From positions 620,001-684,000 of the forward strand of contig JAJQJQ010000037.1 in the NCBI GenBank assembly GCA_028622995.1: a stretch of DNA of 64,000 bases, given 5' to 3'. The notes under the pieces are model-generated. The model saw only the letters and a list, made by a program, of their open reading frames with translations. It was not told the DNA's origin and ran no database searches. The stretch comes from Panagrolaimus kolymaensis (lineage: Eukaryota > Nematoda > Chromadorea > Rhabditida > Panagrolaimidae). The position numbers and the translations under genes are program-made. Numbering within the stretch: the stretch's first letter is position 1; every line of letters begins with the position of its first letter. Below, one piece after another: positions 1 to 12,151 of this stretch.

Positions 1-1303
1 CTTTCTTGTCGATGGAATCTTGAATGGCATCATCAACTTCAACGTTCTTAAGTTTTCTCAGAATAGGAGACAAATCAGGATCTGCTGCCATTTGTTGTTC
101 GAGCGCTTTCTTTTCTGTTGCTTCAGCTTTAGCAAGCTTGGTACAATAAAGAACCATGAGACGATTTTGAACAAGAACTTTAACAAGATCGAAGCGATCC
201 TTTTCATAAGCATCAAGAATATCGAAGAGTTTGTTTTCACAGAGACGAGGATCAGCTTCATTTTCTAAGATATCCAAAATCTTTTGCTCCTTCTTTTGAA
301 CTTCCACTTCATCGATTTTCATCACATTGCTAACTTGACGAGCTATCCATTGAGCGTTGATTTCTCTTGGATGTAGCTTCTGCTTTCGAGCTTTGGTATC
401 TTGCATATCGTCATCTCCGGTTGTTCGTTTAAGCGTTTCTTCCATATCAGCTTCAACACCCATTTCATTTTCATCATCCTCTTCTTCACGAATTTCTGTT
501 TCGAGGTCTCCACGATCATCGTCATCTTCTTCATCGAATCGAACTCCAACTGTTTCTTCAACATCTTCTTGGTTTTCATCCTCATCTTCGTCCAAAACAA
601 AATCAGAGATCTTCTTACTTAAATTATTAAGTAGAGCGAAGCGATCATCAGCAAGTTTACCAATCAAAGCTTCAACTTCTCGACGTTTTTCTTTTTCACG
701 AAGATTATCACTTTTGAGAGAACGAAGAATTTCATCGACAGCACCATGAAGGATTTCACGTGGCTAAAAAAGGATATCATTAGTTTTCTTATAATCAGAC
801 AAAGGTAAAAAAACGATAAGCTTACATGATCTCCAAGAGCGTCTTGCACAAAACCAAGCATTACTTCAAAAGTTTGACGAGTTTCTTGTGTACGAGGTTT
901 ATATAAACCAGCAAGCTCAGCATCACCAGATACAAGAACATTTGCTGCAACTTTGATTTCGTCTTTGCTAGATTTGGGCCTATAAATACTTTTTCTTATT
1001 AACGTTTTGCAAAGTATTAAATAAACATACTTTTTAGGTGCATTTTTCTTGTCTGATGGAGCAGTAACTCTTTGAAATTTATCACCCATTTTGACTCCAG
1101 TAAGAATATCCCTATTCAAGGGCATTACTTCACCAGTAGGTTCATCACGATTTCGTCGATCTGTTAGATTGTAATCTACTTGTAATACCAAATTACTGTT
1201 CTAAAAAGTAAAAATATTAGTAAAAAATTAAGGAAAATAAATGAAAAAACCGACAAACCTGTCTGTATTCATATTGTTGAATTCGAGCAATTTCATCAGC
1301 CAT
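1..1303 (-). CDS. SNRNP200: U5 snRNP helicase BRR2/SNRNP200, N-terminal part (cut by window edge)
   Basis: The protein is the N-terminus of BRR2, the Ski2-like RNA helicase that unwinds U4/U6 during spliceosome activation in the nucleus. The start reads MADEIARIQQYEYRQNSN, followed by RRNRDEPTGEV, GTKMGDK-like and YKPRTQETRQTFEVML blocks that match the family's N-terminal region before the first helicase cassette. Four exons join in phase: 1303-1259, 1200-1031, 979-826 and 763-1 (continuing off the left edge). All introns are short with GT..AG ends (GTTTGT, GTATGT, GTAAGC donors). After the PRE-ILHGAVDEIL stretch comes an acidic, low-complexity segment rich in D/E, as in orthologues. The helicase cassettes are outside the window. 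The start is chosen because the encoded N-terminus is conserved. Very sure of the family. Confidence 0.93.
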
Positions 1304-2552
1304 ATCCAATAATATATTGCAAAGAGATCAAAAGCAAGCTTGGAATATAAACAAAAAGTAGATAGATTCTATCGTTCGAGCTAAAAAGTAAAGAGTTTGT
1401 TAAAAAATGGTCTAAATAATTGGAATAAATGTGGAAGCAAAAACACGAATAACAAAAATAAGCGGGGAAAGGAAAACTTTGATGAAGAAAAAAAAATTGT
1501 TGGAGAAATTTTTGTTTCGCAATAATTTTTTTTCGTTGTGAGATTTTTTTTATGGATTTGAAAGTTTTTCTTCAAAGCTTCAAAGTTTTCAATGGACTTT
1601 CTTCAACTTGGATTCCACATATTTCTTTCTTACATTAGTTTAGCTTTTTATTAAAATTAATATTTTTTGTTTGTTGCGTTAAGTAGTTAGATTGGTTAAC
1701 ACAAAGATATAAAAAGCAATGTTAAAACTTGGAGTTGTTCAATAACCGAAGGGTTTATTTTTTTGATCCTCATCAAACTGCGACAAGAATGCTTTTTTTT
1801 TGAAGTTTTTTTTTGACTAATTAATTTATGCGAACTTCCTCAATAGCTGAACTGATTTCTTTACACAACACCTACATGTCTAATGTAACAAAGGTTATTT
1901 ATATAGCAACTCTCGATTTTGTTTTTGTTTTCTGACAAAAAAATAATCCCCATTATGGGAAACAGATTCAAAATACTTAGAATAAATATATGCAAAAAAC
2001 ATACATGGTAAAATAATGGGACAAAAATAGAAAAATAGTTTAAAAACTAAAAGCTTTACATTTAAGAAAAGATTAATTAGGGCTTTTCTTATAATTTGGT
2101 GAAAAAGTTGCACCATATAGTTTTCTAATATTTGCAATATTTTTTTGTTAATAAAAAATAATCATTCATTTTTGCCGTATTATGATGTTTGATTGTTGTT
2201 AATTGCAGCAACAAAAAAGTTCAGAAATCACCTTGTCTTACTTTTATTTTCTGCAGAAAAAAAAAGAAGAAAACATTAAAAAGATGGTAAGAAAGGAAAG
2301 TGAACTTGGAAACAAAGATGTTTGACTTTTTATGAATGAGTTTAGTATAAAAGGTGGAAATAAATAATGACAACAACGAGTTTAATTTTTTTTGAACCAA
2401 AGTAAACAACAAAAAGTTTTTTTAGAATGTTGATTTGAGTTTGATGCATTTTTTTACTTTTTAGCTTGGAGTTGGCTGCAACTATTGTATTTGGTGTTCG
2501 ATTTTTTTATAAATAAAGGCATCTAAATTTTTAGACAGGTTTTTCTTCCAAA
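1304..2552. other. Divergent intergenic region between BRR2 and catalase
   Basis: About 1.2 kb of AT-rich DNA between two divergently transcribed genes, presumably holding both promoters. No coding exon could be supported. A TTTTTAG acceptor-like site at about 2528-2534 lies just before the catalase ATG and could be a trans-splicing site; this is inference. Confidence 0.5.
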
Positions 2553-5109
2553 ATGCCATTTCCAAATTTTGATAAATGCGATGAACAACTTGCTGTGTAC
2601 AAAGAATCTCAGACAGTAAGGTTTAGTTAGAAACTAGGCAAGAAGCGGCCCTCCGGGCCGCGATCTCTATTTGTTTTTATATTATAAAGATTAATAATTT
2701 AATTAAATTGATGTAATTTTTTTTATTTACATCATAGTTTGAAATCGTATGCCATAAAATCCTCCTCCTTCTCATCCTTGGGATCTAAGATCCTCATCCC
2801 ATACACTCAAGGTCCTCTTACCGGCAGCTAATGTCTTTATCCCAGCGATAGAAAATACCAATAAAGTCTCCACGGCTTTTGAAAATATTTATTTAAGGAA
2901 TGAAAAATTCGCCTTAAAATTTCCTCAGCACAAACCGTTTCCGTCATAGCCTGATGCTTCCTTACATTCCTACAATTAAGATCCACCAAATCCTTCTAAA
3001 GAACCCAAAATAGTTTAAAGCCCTACACTAACAACATCCACTCGCTTCTTTCTCATAAAATAAATTTAATTTTCAATTGTCACGCGCCAGCCTTCGGCTG
3101 GCCATGAAAGCTATTTTATACATTCCTTTGGCATTTTTAGAACCTTTTAATATCTTTGATAGCCCAAAATCAATCGCCACTAATCAATGTTTCATTATAT
3201 TTTACTTTCTACAATAAATGCCCTATAAGTTGCTCAAGAAATTTCCCTAACATTTTCCATAGAATATATGCATTAACCCTGAACGATTTGGGTATATTTG
3301 GATCCTTTGGTTCCTATAGTTTTTTGAATCTTTAGTATCTTTGGGTAATTGAAAATCAACCGCCACTCATCACCGCTTCATTTTTATGCAATGAAAATCA
3401 AACTTCATTCCTCACGCATTCATTCATTTTTATATGCTAATTTTTTCATTTTTATTGAATTTTCCCATGGTAGATTTCCAGGCTTCCACAGCCAATCAAA
3501 ATTACTAGGAAGGATAATAAAAAAAAATGGATTTGATAATTTAGGAACCCGAAATTCTTACTCTTACGAATGGTTGTCCACAAGCAAATCGAAGTGCAAC
3601 ATTAACTGTAGGTCCACGAGGTCCTATTCTAATGCAAGATATTGCCCTTCTTGATGATCTATCTCATTTTAATCGAGAACGAATCCCTCCCCGGGTTGTT
3701 CATGCAAGTGGTGCAGGAGCTCATTGATATTTTGAAGTCACCCATGATATAACAAAATATTGTAAAGCTAAAATATTTAGTGAAATTGGAAAGAAAACTC
3801 CCATGTTTGCTCGATGGTCGTTAGTTAAATCCGAGAAAGGAGACTCCGATGTTATGAGAGATTTACGTGGATTTGCAATGAAATTTTATACGGAAGAATG
3901 AAATTGGGATTTAGTTGCAACTTGCAAATAATACTCCCATATTTTTTGTTCTTGATCCAATGCTTTTTTCACAATTTATTCGAACTCAAAAACATCATCC
4001 TCGAACTCATGTAAGAGAGTCAAATCCACAATGGGATTTTTGGACAATTCGTCATGAATCCGTTCATCAAGTTATGTGGTTATTTGGCGACCGCGGAACA
4101 CCCAATGGTTATCGACATATGAATGGATATGGTTCACATACATTTAAAATGGTTAATGCTGAAGGAGAAGCATTTTATGTTAAATTTCATGTGAAAGTAA
4201 AAAAAAATTTTTAATAGCTAACGACAATGTTAAATTGGTTTTCAGACATGTCAAGGCATTAAAAATTTAACTCGCCAAGAAGCAGTTAAAATTTCTGGAA
4301 GAGATCCAGATTATTCAGCTCGAGATATGTTTAATGCAATTGAAAATGGAAATCATCCATCATGGGAAATGTTTATTCAAGTTATGACCTTTGAGGAGGC
4401 AGCTAAATTTCGATGGAATCCATTTGATTTAACTAAAGTTTGGCCACATGGTGAATATCCTTTAATCCCAGTCGGAAAAATGACATTTGATCGAAATCCA
4501 ACTAACTATCATTCGGAGGTTGAACAAGCTTGTTTTTCACCTTCGCATTTGGTTCCAGGAATAGAAATTTCTCCAGATAAAATGCTTCAAGCTCGAATGT
4601 TTTCGTACACTGATACTCAGTATCATCGAGTTGGAGTAAATCATGGTCAACTACCAATTAATTGCCCTCTTCGAGCATCCACGAATAATTACATTCGAGA
4701 TGGATATATGAATTATCGACAAGATTCCAAAGGACCTAATTATTTTCCAAATAGCTTCCATGGCCCTAAAGAAGCTACAGAAGGCAAATGGCATGTTTAT
4801 TCAGTTGTTGGTGATGTGGATCGATATGACGATCAGGATGATGCCAACTTTGATCAACCCAAACTTTTTTGGTCTAAAGTTTTGGATCAACCTGCTCGAG
4901 AAAGATTGATTGAAAATATAGTTGATAATGTCAAAGATTGTTATCCACAAATTCGTGAAAGAGTTTTTGAAATGTTTGGAAAAGTTTCACCAAATTTTAA
5001 GAAAATGTTGGAAGAAGAATATGATCCAGTTTCAAAAGAAGCTATTCCTGAAACAACTTTAAAAGGAGTATGGAATTTAGTTGTTAATGCGGTTAAAACT
5101 GAATTGTAA
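2553..5109 (+). pseudogene. ctl: Catalase, disrupted (two in-frame TGA plus a 7-bp insertion)
   Basis: Haem catalase (2 H2O2 to 2 H2O + O2), related to nematode CTL enzymes. Exons are 2553-2615 (MPFPNFDKCDEQLAVYKES..), 3545-4196 and 4246-5109, about 526 codons, close to family length. The distal-histidine region (VVHASGAGAH), the [12 protein letters not shown] block and the proximal haem region (QARMFSYTDTQYHR, with the Tyr ligand) are present. The reading frame is broken: TGA at 3725-3727 and at 3899-3901, each where the family has Gly (AH-G-YFE and EE-G-NWD), and a duplicated 7-mer (TTGCAAC-type) at 3914-3927 shifts the frame. Conserved positions also differ (R-W-S-L for RFST, D-L-R for D-P-R, V-L-D-P for [IV]RDP). 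The 3' half (4327 on) is fully open. Intron 1 contains a whole Helitron. Most likely a young pseudogene; sequencing error cannot explain all defects easily. Confidence 0.85.
2634..3514 (-). mobile_element. Non-autonomous Helitron, copy A, inside catalase intron 1
   Basis: On the minus strand the element begins TCCTTCCTAGTAATTTTG and ends with a GC-rich hairpin (GCGGCCC-GGA-GGGCCGC), a short spacer and CTAG. It sits between A and T, as Helitrons do. The same two ends delimit copy B at 21920-22732, which fixes the borders independently. Taking it out leaves a 48-bp catalase intron with intact GTAAG and TTTAG ends. A second internal hairpin (GCCAGCC-GAA-GGCTGGC, minus-strand sense) lies at 3086-3102. 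No Rep/helicase ORF is present. Confidence 0.85.
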
Positions 5110-5320
5110 ATTTTTGAAAACAAAGGTACTAAAAATAAAAACACGATATAAATAATGCACGACACAATGAGGTTTGCTCGAATCATCTGCTAACTTTGTA
5201 CTTGTATGATTACCACATTTAAAATAATACAAAAAAAAAGAAGAGTTTATTAGCAATTTAATGTTATTGTCACAAGCATAATAATTTTATTTTTACAAAG
5301 ATGAAAGAAGAATAATTGAA

Positions 5321-6656
5321 TCAACTTAATGAATCCATAGAATACCAAAAGTTGAAAAATAAGCCATCATGAACTTCGAAAGTTTTCTGCATTGTACTGC
5401 TTTCATTATTGACGATAAAATGCGCTTTGCCTAGCACTTCGCTACCAGCCTGAAAATAATCCACTTTAGTAACAAAAATCACATACAATAACAAGTTAAA
5501 TGTACTCACATTCATAGTTGAAACAGTTGAATCCTCATACGATGAGCCCTTTTCTGTATCAAATTCGATTTTTCCTTTGACATTTGGAGATAAGTGTTTG
5601 AACATTGATGGATCAAAGCTTAACACAGTGTCTTTGATTTGAGCCCATGTACCAAGAACTTTATACTTCACATGCAATCGTTGAAGCTTTGGAAAATGTG
5701 TTGAAACGAATGCAATAAGACGATCCATATTTGCGGTAGTAAAATCAGAATGTTGTAATAAACCTTCAATACGAAGCTTTTCAACAAAAGTTAGTTTGAT
5801 GCTGAAAATGGCAGACAAGATTAAAGAATGCAAAAAAAAAGTGAAGCAACCACAAACTTGTTATGTTTAATATGTAAGAAATGTCGTAAATGAGAAGTAA
5901 ATTTTTGGAAGAAAGTCGTTTTGTGAACTACAAATTGAGAAGCTTTCCAATCAACATTGTTAATTTGGAGACGACGACATGATGCTGGTATCATAGAAAC
6001 ATCCTAAAAGTTAACACTATCAATATGAAAAAAAGAAAGATATTTAGACAAAGAATGAATCAAGGAAATAATAGAAAGAACACTTACAAAATCAGAGCAC
6101 GAAATTTGTATACTTTCGAGATCCTTCAATTGCCCCAAACGAGCATAATAATGATGAGGTATTTTTCTTACAAACATGATCTTCTGCAACTCTAAAAAAA
6201 GAATATGTAAAATTAGAATATGAGTAATGCACCATACTTTCACCAATAAGATGATTAAAGACATTGTAATGTTCATAAACACTTGAGGAGCTCATGCAAA
6301 TATAACCAATATACAATCCTTCAATATGTTTGCCAGCAGCAGCCAAGATAGGTTTTAACAATGGAAAGGTTAAATGAAACATATACAGCTCAGAATTTCC
6401 ACTCTAAAAATGAATGATAAATAAGGAGAGATAAAGTAAAGATAAAACTCACAGAATCGATGACTTCAAACGTTACACTGTATCGATAAATTTCTGCACG
6501 TTTAGCTTGGCTAAAGTAATCCAATACGACTTTGAAAGTTTCTTTTCCAATTAGCATAAAGTTGATTAAAGCGAAGCCATTTTTGCCAAAATAATTCTTT
6601 CCTTTGATTGTTTCGAGGAAGATTTCATGAAGGATTCCATCATTAAACTTCGCCAT
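5321..6656 (-). CDS. F-box-like / leucine-rich nematode family protein, unknown function
   Basis: Six exons join in phase to 346 residues: 6656-6453, 6403-6238, 6191-6088, 6003-5858, 5801-5510 and 5449-5321. The start MAKFNDGILHEIFLETIKG has the layout of an F-box-like N-terminus, followed by repeated short leucine/histidine-rich stretches (LGQLKDLESIQISCSDF, FPKLQRLHVKY) like the degenerate repeats of nematode F-box expansions. I do not recognise a specific orthologue. If it is an F-box protein it would recruit substrates to an SCF ubiquitin ligase; this is inference. Acceptors are TTTTTAG/TTTTCAG and donors mostly GTGAGT or GTATGG. The gene converges on the catalase, with 211 bp between the two stop codons. 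Confidence 0.7.
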
Positions 6657-7102
6657 TTTCCATACCCAAAACAAAAGCAGCCCAATAATAAAAAACGTCG
6701 AAATTTGTAACAGAAAAACAAGTTTAATTGAAACTTCGTTGGAAAGAAAAAAAAGTGAAAATGAATGAAACCTAAAAAAATAAAATTTGCACACTGAAGA
6801 TTTTTCGTTGCAAGAATAAAGCAATACTCGAATGCGTGTTTTATCCGTGAAATTACATAATTACATAAAAACTGCTGCAATCCCATCATTAGTGTTTTTA
6901 AATATTTTTTTAATTTATTGAAACATACACATATATATAAATATATTTACATAGTAAATCAAAATTCGTAAAGGAAAAATGAAAAGCATCTTTGATTTTT
7001 TTTACCATTATACTTGTGCTTTCCTTTTCCTTTTTGAAAAGAAAAATTATTAACGCTCTTCAATAATTAATTTCAAATCTTCATTTAAAAGAAAGAGGTT
7101 TA

Positions 7103-8534
7103 TTAAAATTCAGTACAAAAATCAAGATTGACTTTAGTTTGATCAACTGCAGATTTAATTGTGGTTGTTGTTGCTGCAATTGTTGGAGGTGATGTGGAAT
7201 TTCCGATTGTTGTTGTTGTTCCTTGAATTGGAGGAGGAGTGATAGTATTTTTAGTTGCCATTTGTTTAGCAAATTGATCAAGTTGTTTCTTTTCTTTTAC
7301 ACTTAAATCTCGAGCAAATTTACCTCCAATAAAAACTTTGTAATTCTAAAATTGAGAATAAAAATTGATTGAGATTTTTAAAGGAAATTAAAGCTTACTT
7401 GAACCGTGCATCCACCAAAAATGTAAAGAATTGTATCGGATTTTGAACAAAATGCTGGCATTGAAGGTCGCATTGGCATGGGTGGAATTGTGGAATTGGT
7501 TTGTTCTAACTTTTCAGCATTTGCAAATGCATCTTCAATTTTCTGAAGAAAAAAAAGAAATAAAGAAATTTAACTATCAAAAGGAAAAAAAGGAAAGTAA
7601 AGCTTTGTAAAAAATGGAATCCAATTATGACAACAACATACGAAACAAAAAAGATCTCACATTTTTCTATTAAAAAAAGAGCTAATGCAACTTTTTTCTG
7701 AAAATCAAAAAGTGAAACATATGTCTGTATATAAGCAAGCGATCGCGAAAAATTTCCACTGATATTTTATTGATTTTTTTTGTTGTTTTTTTTCCAAAAA
7801 AAGGCATTAACCATTGCAATGGAAGCGGCTTTAAAAAAAAGTGAGAAACAAATTTAACTTTCTTTTTTTTTTAAATCTTTGAATATTTTGAATAAAATTT
7901 TTTGTTATTTTGTGCTGCCACCAATAAATGGCTGCCATTACTCTAGTTAATCTTCGTTACTTAAAGACTTTTTTTTATTTTTAGTTTTAACTTTGTTTTA
8001 TGCTCTTTAAATATAAAATAATTATCATTTCTAATCACGCATGGGGCAGTTTCGAAAAAATAATAGTTAATGAATGTAAGATGATTGATTTAAAAGCACA
8101 AATGATAAAAATCCAAAAAAACCTGCATAGTTTTCTAGTGTCATTTATATTTTTTAAATTTATAAAATTATGCTAAACATTTTTTAAGTTTAGTTAATAA
8201 TGAATAAAAGGGTTGTTCTCGAGTTTCTCAAAATGCTAAAGAATAAATAAAAGTTGCTTACTTTTTTAAAAGAAGCCAAATCTTTTTTATATTGTTTTAA
8301 TTCTTTCACTTCTGTTTCATCCAAATCTCGAATGAAATTTCCATGGGAATAAAGTTTTTTAGCCTAAAAAATCAACAAAAAATTATTTACCAATTATTTT
8401 GGTGCTAAAAAAATCTTACAGTAACCACACAACCAACTGCGCCACCCATATTTGAAGCGGTATTATAAAATTGTTGAGCGATAGCTACAGTAAGAAAGCT
8501 TCCAAAATAAATACATAATAAATTAAAATTCATT
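7103..8534 (-). CDS. Secreted pepsin-inhibitor-3-like (aspin) protein, two repeats
   Basis: Exons 8534-8420, 8363-8262, 7542-7399 and 7345-7103 encode a signal peptide (hydrophobic run ending VAIAQ) and two copies of the pepsin-inhibitor-3-like repeat: GCVVTAKKLYSHGNFIRDL and GCTVQNYKVFIGGKFARDL, each followed by a charged helix. Conserved Cys (AFC, GGC, DFC) match the Ascaris PI-3/aspin family, which inhibits aspartic proteases. A Thr/Pro-rich linker (TTTTIGNSTSPPTIAATTTT) precedes the C-terminus. Intron 2 is unusually long (717 bp). The best ATG (8534-8532) is out of frame with the signal peptide by one base: removing one T from the T-run at 8520-8522 gives a clean MNFNLL.. start. The remaining exons join without problem. 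Confidence 0.78.
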
Positions 8535-9577
8535 TTTTCAAAAAACTTTAATTATTTTAAACAAAAATAAAGAAATTTTCTTCCACAAAGAAAATATATT
8601 ATAAACCTGCTTCTTTTAAAGGATTGAATAACTCAAAACTGATTTTTTCCTTATTTATTTTTTTAAACCTCCTTTTTTAATTTCTTACTTTTTTTTCTGC
8701 GCGAGCTCCTTTGAAGGGTTAATCCTTTTGATCGCATATTTTTTTTCCTCATTTTGGGAAATAAAATAATAAAGGTGAGTAATGATGATGACCAACACTC
8801 TTCTCAAAAGCAGGTAGCCGCAAGTAAACAACCCCTTAGGCGAAGCGAGAAGAAAGAAAAAAGATCAGCTTTCGGGTTGGATTGGTTTTTTAAACTCAAT
8901 AAAAAAAATTCGTCCATTAGTCAAAAAAGGAGAAAGGGTATTTTTTTGTTTGCTTAACTTCTTTATGCTTTCACAAATAATAATAAAATCGCGAAATAAA
9001 GGAGTTCAATGATTGGGGTTTTAGTAATCGAAGAAAAAAAGCAGCAAAAATATAAAAAGATCATTCTAGAATTGGATTTTTTGATAAAAAAAACACCAAT
9101 CAATGAATGAATGATTCATGGATAAATGACAACGAGACAATGAACTTTGTTCGATTTTAGAAAAAAAAAAATTCATTTAAAATAATTTTTTCCGATCATA
9201 CATTTCTTTCGTAAGAATCATTTCAGTAATGTATGCATCTCAAGAAAAATTCGTTCAAGTAATAAACATGGATTTATTACCATCAACAACAAAAAAAAAT
9301 GTGGCATTTATACAATAACAAAAAAAGATAAATATTACTATAAAAATAAGATTTAAGAAAAACTGAAACAACTTTATTTGCTTTACCTTTATTTTTTATT
9401 TTATGAAGTGTAAATTTTATTTTTATCACCTCTATGGAAATTTGAAAGATAAATAAAAAACAAAGCCTAAATATTGCATGGCTCAAATAAGTTTGACATG
9501 GATTTTGCTTATTCCATTCAAATTCAAAGAATTGTCCCTATGTTTTGGAATATTTTACGTTGCACACGTCTATGACA
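8535..9577. other. AT-rich intergenic stretch
   Basis: No gene supported. The open frame near 8754 starts with TTG rather than ATG, and I see no homology. Confidence 0.4.
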
Positions 9578-9761
9578 TCAATTTATAGGATAAATAACTA
9601 TGTAACTACTACCGCCTTTGAATAATGGTGCAAAATGAGCCGATTCAATTGCATTCCATATTAGTAAGGCATCTTTATCAAAAAGATCAAGCAGAAAGAA
9701 GTGACACATCTCAAGAGCGCCTAAAGAATGGCCTGGTTTGATAAAAGCGTGATGTGACCTT
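9578..9761 (-). pseudogene. Orphan coding-like exon (C-terminal fragment, unknown)
   Basis: An open stretch of about 60 codons preceded by an AG acceptor-like site reads ..HHAFIKPGHSLGALEMCHFF..ESAHFAPLFKGGSSYIVIYPIN and then stops. The amino-acid composition is unlike the surrounding T-rich noise, which argues it is or was protein coding. I find no partner exon upstream (higher coordinates) with matching phase, so it is either a relic or the last exon of an unresolved gene. Family not recognised. Confidence 0.28.
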
Positions 9762-9920
9762 CTTTATTAAAAAAAGAAACTTTTATCTTTGCCGAAACTT
9801 TTGAGAAGAACAGAAAAGTTTTGAGATTTGTTTGCAAAAGATATTTTGTTTATTGATTTCGTTGATTCTGAAAACGGGTTTTTTTTATTTATTAGCTTCT
9901 ATCAAAGTGTATTATTTACA

Positions 9921-11694
9921 ATGCATATATCAGTGATAAAATTTATTATAACTTTTGTGAATTTGGTAAGTTATTTTTTGCTATTTGAGACAATTAAAGT
10001 TTAAACAATTTCATATATTTTTTAGATAAACCAAAACCCCGAATTTATTAGCGAAGCATATTTGGAACAAAAATTGGATCATTTTAATTCTTCATCAACT
10101 GCAACATGGAACCAAGTTAGCTGCAAAAAATAAAAAAAACAATTTAAATAAATTTTTGGGATTTTTCAGAGATATTTTAATAACTTTTTGCATGACAAAT
10201 CAAATGGAATTCAGTTTTTAATGATTAATGGAGAATCCACAGCTTCCTTTCTTTCTATTGAACGAGACCAACCATTTGTGGAATGGGCCATCGATGTTGG
10301 TGCAAATATTTGGTTGCTTGAACATCGATTTTATGGAAAAGGTCTACCCTTTGAGTAAGTTTTAAGCAAGTTTTGAAACTTACCTTTACCTCCTTTTTTT
10401 AGAAATCCAACCCCTGACAACTTTGAATATCTCAATAGCCAACAAGCTTTGGAAGATATCGCAAATTTTATTCGAACTAAAAATCGTGAAATGAAACGTC
10501 GAAATAATAAATGGATTGTTTTTGGTGGATCTTATCCCGGCGCTTTGGCTTTATGGTTTCGTCAGAAATATCCCGATTTAGCTATTGGAGCCGTTGGAAG
10601 TTCAGCAGCTATTTCAATAAATCTTGGCAATGACAGTAAGAGCTTTAGTTAATGGTAAAAAATGAAAATATTTAATATAAATTTTTAAGATTATTTACAA
10701 GTTGGTGAAGAAGCATATCGGGCTTATGACTTTGATTGTCCTGACAAAATACTTAATGGTTTTTTACATATGCATGAGTTGTCGTTATCAAAATATGGTA
10801 GATGGAAGATAAATAGAGCTTTTAGGTAACCAATATTATTTGAAACCCATATTTTTCTAAATACAATATATTTTTTTAGAAGCAAGCTCGATGGTAATTC
10901 CGAGTTGGCCTATATAGATATTAGAAATACTTATTTTCTTCCGTTAAGACGAATTTTGACTAATGCAGTTCAATATAATTACCCAAATGAAAAAGTAAGA
11001 CATACAAATTTTCATAGTTTTTTTATTTAACAAAATTTATTATACCTTTTTTAGAATGAAACAAATATTGGAAAAATTTGTGACATCATGAAAATTGAAA
11101 GCGAAAACAAAATGATGAATCTCGCAATTATTGATGAATTATTAGGTGAAAACCGTAAAAATTCTGCGAATCCCCATCAAAACTTTTATTTAAAACAATC
11201 AAATGAAAATGAAAAGAATGTGAAAGATTTAGCTTGGCATTGGCAAGTTTGCAATGAATTACTTTGCTTTGTAACTTCAAATTTTAATATGTTTGGTCCT
11301 GGATTTTCTTTAAAGTTAGTTTCATTTAAAAAAAAAAACTACTAAAAACTAAATAAAATAAGTAAATTTTTATAGCGATTACATATCAAATTGTCAAAAA
11401 GATTTTGGTAAAAAATTTACTCTTGAATATCTAAAAGAAACTGAAACAAGAATGAAAAAATTATATGGCGGATTTGACAATTATAATGGCACGAATGTTG
11501 TTGCAACAGGTGGCTCAATGGATCCGTGGAAAGATTTGGTTTTGACAAAATCCAATAATCCCTCTGTTATTACTTACACAATTGAAGGAGGTTCTCATTG
11601 TGAAGACCTCAGGCGACCAACAAAAAATGATAGCGAATCATTGAAAAAATCTCGAGAAATTATTCTTCAAAATATCAAAAAATGGATTAGTTAA
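9921..11694 (+). CDS. Serine carboxypeptidase, peptidase family S28 (lysosomal Pro-X carboxypeptidase-like)
   Basis: Eight exons (9921-9965, 10026-10115, 10170-10354, 10403-10635, 10690-10825, 10880-10994, 11055-11314, 11376-11694) join in phase to 460 residues. After a signal peptide comes the family-typical YLEQKLDHFN. The catalytic triad is visible: Ser150 in FGGSYPGALALWF, Asp404 in TGGSMDPWKDL, His429 in EGGSHCEDL. S28 enzymes remove C-terminal residues after proline, or N-terminal dipeptides, in lysosomes or the extracellular space. Length is near the family norm. No inactivating change is seen, so it is predicted active. Introns are 48-68 bp. Confidence 0.92.
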
Positions 11695-12139
11695 AAATTT
11701 CTATCGTTTTTTCTTGCATACTTTTTTCTTTTATTGTTACACACTTTGTTAATTTGTAAATGAATGATTGTTATTGCTCTTTCAGAAAGAAATAAAAAAG
11801 AAATTTCTTTTTTGGTGATTTTTTTAAACATTTCAGAGGAAAATTTTTGTTAAGTATTGTAAATGGAATTTAAAATTTTTTGATTCACACATGCTTCATC
11901 AAATTTTTATCTTTGCTTCATAAAGTTAATTTATAGAGGGCAAATAAAAACATTTAAGAGAATTCAAAATAAAAAATTATGTCGATTTCTTCAGTAAATT
12001 AATGTTTGTGTCTGCGTGCGTCTAGAGTGGAAACAATCCAGAGAAAAATTGCAAAAGAACGAAATAAAAATTTTGAAATTTGCATAAAGGTGAATAAACT
12101 TTAAAAGAATCAAGCTTGAGTTTTCGTTGCAGGGAATTG
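11695..12139. other. Intergenic region before the kinase gene
   Basis: Holds the 3' flank of the S28 peptidase and an upstream segment ending in TTGCAG at about 12127-12132, a likely cis- or trans-splice acceptor before the kinase start. No other feature seen. Confidence 0.4.
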
Positions 12140-12151
12140 ATGGTGGAGTGA
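12140..12151 (+). promoter_or_regulatory. Three-codon upstream ORF overlapping the kinase start
   Basis: Directly after the presumed acceptor, ATG GTG GAG TGA forms a minimal uORF whose stop overlaps the kinase ATG by one base (TGATG). Such an arrangement can couple termination to re-initiation. If the mRNA leader really begins at about 12133 the leader is very short and leaky scanning is also likely. Confidence 0.35.

Noticed and set aside
664..1191. 175-aa open frame across BRR2 introns
   Set aside because: It reads through introns; splice phases and homology give the BRR2 model instead, with frame changes at the introns.
3725..3901. TGA read as glycine (alternative genetic code)
   Set aside because: Both TGAs replace Gly, which is tempting, but the same gene also has a 7-bp frameshift and several intact genes end in TGA; simple decay explains it better.
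8754..8957. 67-aa open frame that looks like an MGNK myristoylated start
   Set aside because: The first codon is TTG in the DNA, and no homology or splice context supports it.
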